From assembly GCA_008931825.1 (NCBI GenBank), contig QXVZ01027467.1, positions 1 to 51,423 on the forward strand: DNA of 51,423 nucleotides, given 5' to 3'. The DNA comes from Phallusia fumigata (Eukaryota; Chordata; Ascidiacea; Phlebobranchia; Ascidiidae). A program made the translations under genes and the position numbers. Shown here piece by piece: positions 49,746 through 51,423 of this stretch. The first letter of the stretch is position 1, and every line of letters starts with the position of its first letter. Below the pieces are notes generated by a model that saw nothing but the letters and a program-made list of their open reading frames with translations, was not told the DNA's origin and did not search any database.

Positions 49746-49852
49746 GACGTTCTAACGTTGCGCAGCTATTTCCGGCCTGGTGATTGATTTAGTGCTATTG
49801 TGTCGCTATGTTTTCTTTTACCGAAATGAACTCAACTCAATTTGAGCAATGC

Positions 49853-49853
49853 N
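49853..49853. other. Single n, probable contig joint
   Basis: The n is followed at once by the sequence that starts duplication 2 at 47485. Confidence 0.85.
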
Positions 49854-50376
49854 ATGTCTTGTCTATTCTTTTTAAAACGACGTTCGATACATCCAATTTG
49901 TGTACCAAGGGTTAATTAAATGAGCAAATCTTGCTTAGCAATGTGGACGAAAGCCCTGTGAGCCAACAAGCTTTTTGTTTTGCGTGTGACCCTAGCTGGT
50001 AAGGTATGGGAGCCGATGGTTTTTGCTGCTTGTTTTCAACAGTCGACCAGTAAAAACATGCTAATGTGCCGTTTTTCTTGCTTTAAAAAAAGGCAATATT
50101 CCTTACAAACATTAGTACGGTACAGTAGTGTTATATTTTTATTGCTAAAATACTTGCCTAGCACCTTTCCTTCCAATAGAGATCGTCGCTCGAAAACGTC
50201 ACCCGGTGCACGCGGTGCACATAATGAACATGTTGGGGCATTAAATGGTGCACGAGGTACATCCTTGATGTTTTCCTGCAACTAATCTTGAGCAAAATGA
50301 ATTTTTGTGTTTATCTGAGCCAGATTAAAAGGTAAAAATGAACACGTCGACACTTTTTGCTGCAATCATGGAACCA

Positions 50377-50999
50377 ACTCGCTTCCTGGACATATGCTTT
50401 GTCCAGATAATTTCAAAGATGTTCCTGAGATTAATGTAAAGGCGGTTGTCAAGTTGCTTTGTGAGTTTCAGTATGTGTTTTCAAAAGGAAGCAATGATCT
50501 CAGGAAAAGCTCGTATGTGCAGCATCACATCAATACAGGGACAGAACAACCTATACGCCAAACACCACGATGCATGTCTTGGGCCAGGAAAGAAGTATTT
50601 GACGCGGAGTTACAGAAAATGTTGTGGGAAAGTGTCATTGAACCAAGTGACAGTCCATGGTCATCCCCTGCTGTGGTGCTGGTGAAGAGAAAAGATAGAC
50701 AATATCGTTTTTGGGTTGATTATCGGCGTCTTAATTCCGTAACGCTAAATAATCCATAACCTTTACCTCGGATTGAGGATGTTTTGGAAACACTGGGAGG
50801 GCCAAATTGGTCAGTACCATGGATTTGGCTAGCGGACATTGGCAAGTTGAAACGGAGGATTCGGACAAGCCCTAAACAGCGTTTTTCATTCCCTGTAAGG
50901 GGTTATATCAATTTAAAGTTATGCGGTTTGGTTTGACAAATGCTCCGGGGACTTTTCAAAGGTTAATGAAAAGAGTTCTGCAAGGTTTATTATGGCGTA
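50377..50999 (+). mobile_element. Ty3/gypsy-type reverse transcriptase remnant, copy 2
   Basis: It carries the same domain, the same in-frame TAA after the YRRLN region (50757-50759) and the same second TAA as copy 1, so decay came before the two copies diverged. It is slightly less damaged: the FGLTNAPGTFQRLM segment keeps the usual APGT. It also stops at GLLW, where the GC-rich block starts. Confidence 0.85.
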
Positions 51000-51271
51000 A
51001 CCGCAGTGCTGGTGTGAAGCCCCCTGCCGCTTCGCGCGTCGCGCGGAAAATTCGCGCACAACTGCAGCCGCTACCCATCGCCAGCCGCAACCGTTACCCG
51101 CGTCTGGTGTGAATCCCGCTTTTAAAGTTAAATCAACTTTGCCGTCCGCCGCTTCAACCGAGAAAACCACGCCGTCGCCGCATGACGCCGGCTAATGTGA
51201 ATGCCCGCCGCTTGCTTCGAGATCAAAAACCGCACCGCTACCGTTACCCGCGTCTGGTGTGAATCCCCCTT
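51000..51271. repeat. GC-rich degenerate repeat block, copy 2
   Basis: It matches 48869-49157 with small indels, for example 'aaatcaactttg' against 'aaatcagatttaactttg'. Confidence 0.7.
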
Positions 51272-51423
51272 AATGCTTTTGTGCTACACAACGTTTAATA
51301 AACTCAGCTCAAATAATATTGTCACATATAAAATGCAAGAAAATATCAACTAATGCCTTGTAAGATTCAGTGTAAGTTTTGTGTTCAAAATGTCGTTTAT
51401 TATTTTCGAGCGATTGATTATTA

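Larger units (their letters stand above)
47485..49852. repeat. Haplotype-like duplication 2, copy 1
   Basis: From 'atgtcttgtctattcttttt' at 47485 to at least 49312 the sequence is repeated at 49854-51423, with few substitutions, one 254-bp extra segment (47976-48229) and several short indels. It contains an open frame of 101 codons at 47611-47916, the reverse transcriptase remnant and GC-rich repeats. The part 49313-49852 has no partner in the window because copy 2 is cut by the window end. Confidence 0.88.
49854..51423. repeat. Haplotype-like duplication 2, copy 2 (cut by window end)
   Basis: It aligns with 47485-49312. It lacks the 254-bp segment 47976-48229, the junction being 'aaaaatgaacacgtcgacac'. 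It keeps 'gatgttttggaaacactggg' where copy 1 has lost several bases. Confidence 0.88.

Noticed and set aside
1..51423. CRISPR arrays, bacterial operons, tRNA or rRNA genes
   Set aside because: No regularly spaced repeats, ribosome-binding sites, or tRNA/rRNA-like structures were found. Gene structure is eukaryotic throughout.

Overview
The window looks like nuclear DNA from an ascidian tunicate, most likely Ciona. It is AT-rich, genes are split into many short exons (30 to 235 nt) by small GT-AG introns, and the proteins are animal families: thrombospondin type-1 (TSP1) membrane proteins, a CALHM-type channel, a BTB protein and a vitamin B12 carrier. Four single 'n' bases (16805, 28027, 32342, 49853) appear to be contig joints. 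At two of them the flanking sequence is present twice in tandem with small differences, as expected when two divergent haplotypes are laid end to end. That would fit the very polymorphic Ciona savignyi, but the species is an inference. All exon structures were built by hand from splice consensus, reading-frame phase and homology between the two paralogues.

Layout. 1-1.7 kb (+): last exon of an upstream gene. 1.9-13.2 kb (+): TSP1 gene A, 18 exons, 734 aa. 17.9-24.6 kb (+): its paralogue, TSP1 gene B, 22 exons, 783 aa; its first two exons also occur at 16.0-16.6 kb in a 1.9-kb near-identical tandem copy. 25.4-26.3 kb (+): exons of an unrecognised gene. 27.3-29.6 kb (-): CALHM-family channel. 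30.4-35.7 kb (-): BTB/POZ gene crossing a contig joint. 36.6-40.9 kb: no supported gene. 41.1-42.0 kb (-): weak two-exon candidate. 42.8-47.1 kb (-): a complete 8-exon transcobalamin/intrinsic-factor-like gene, 432 aa. 47.5-51.4 kb: a decayed Ty3/gypsy reverse transcriptase plus GC-rich repeats, present twice around a joint, with a candidate first exon of another gene between the copies.

Repeats include a 1.25-kb non-autonomous hAT element with a perfect 8-bp target duplication (5.9-7.2 kb), smaller hAT-like elements, a GTACGGTAC fold-back element at 31.3 kb, and two interspersed families.

The most distinctive content is the tandem TSP1 receptor pair. Both proteins have a signal peptide, a cysteine-rich N-terminal domain, a TSP1 array, one membrane span and a conserved cytoplasmic tail ending in a tyrosine motif. 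Each distal TSP1 repeat is split over one exon of about 108 nt and one micro-exon of exactly 30 nt, all phase 0, and gene B has about twice as many of these units as gene A. I see no functional link between the TSP1 pair and the channel, BTB or B12-carrier genes.
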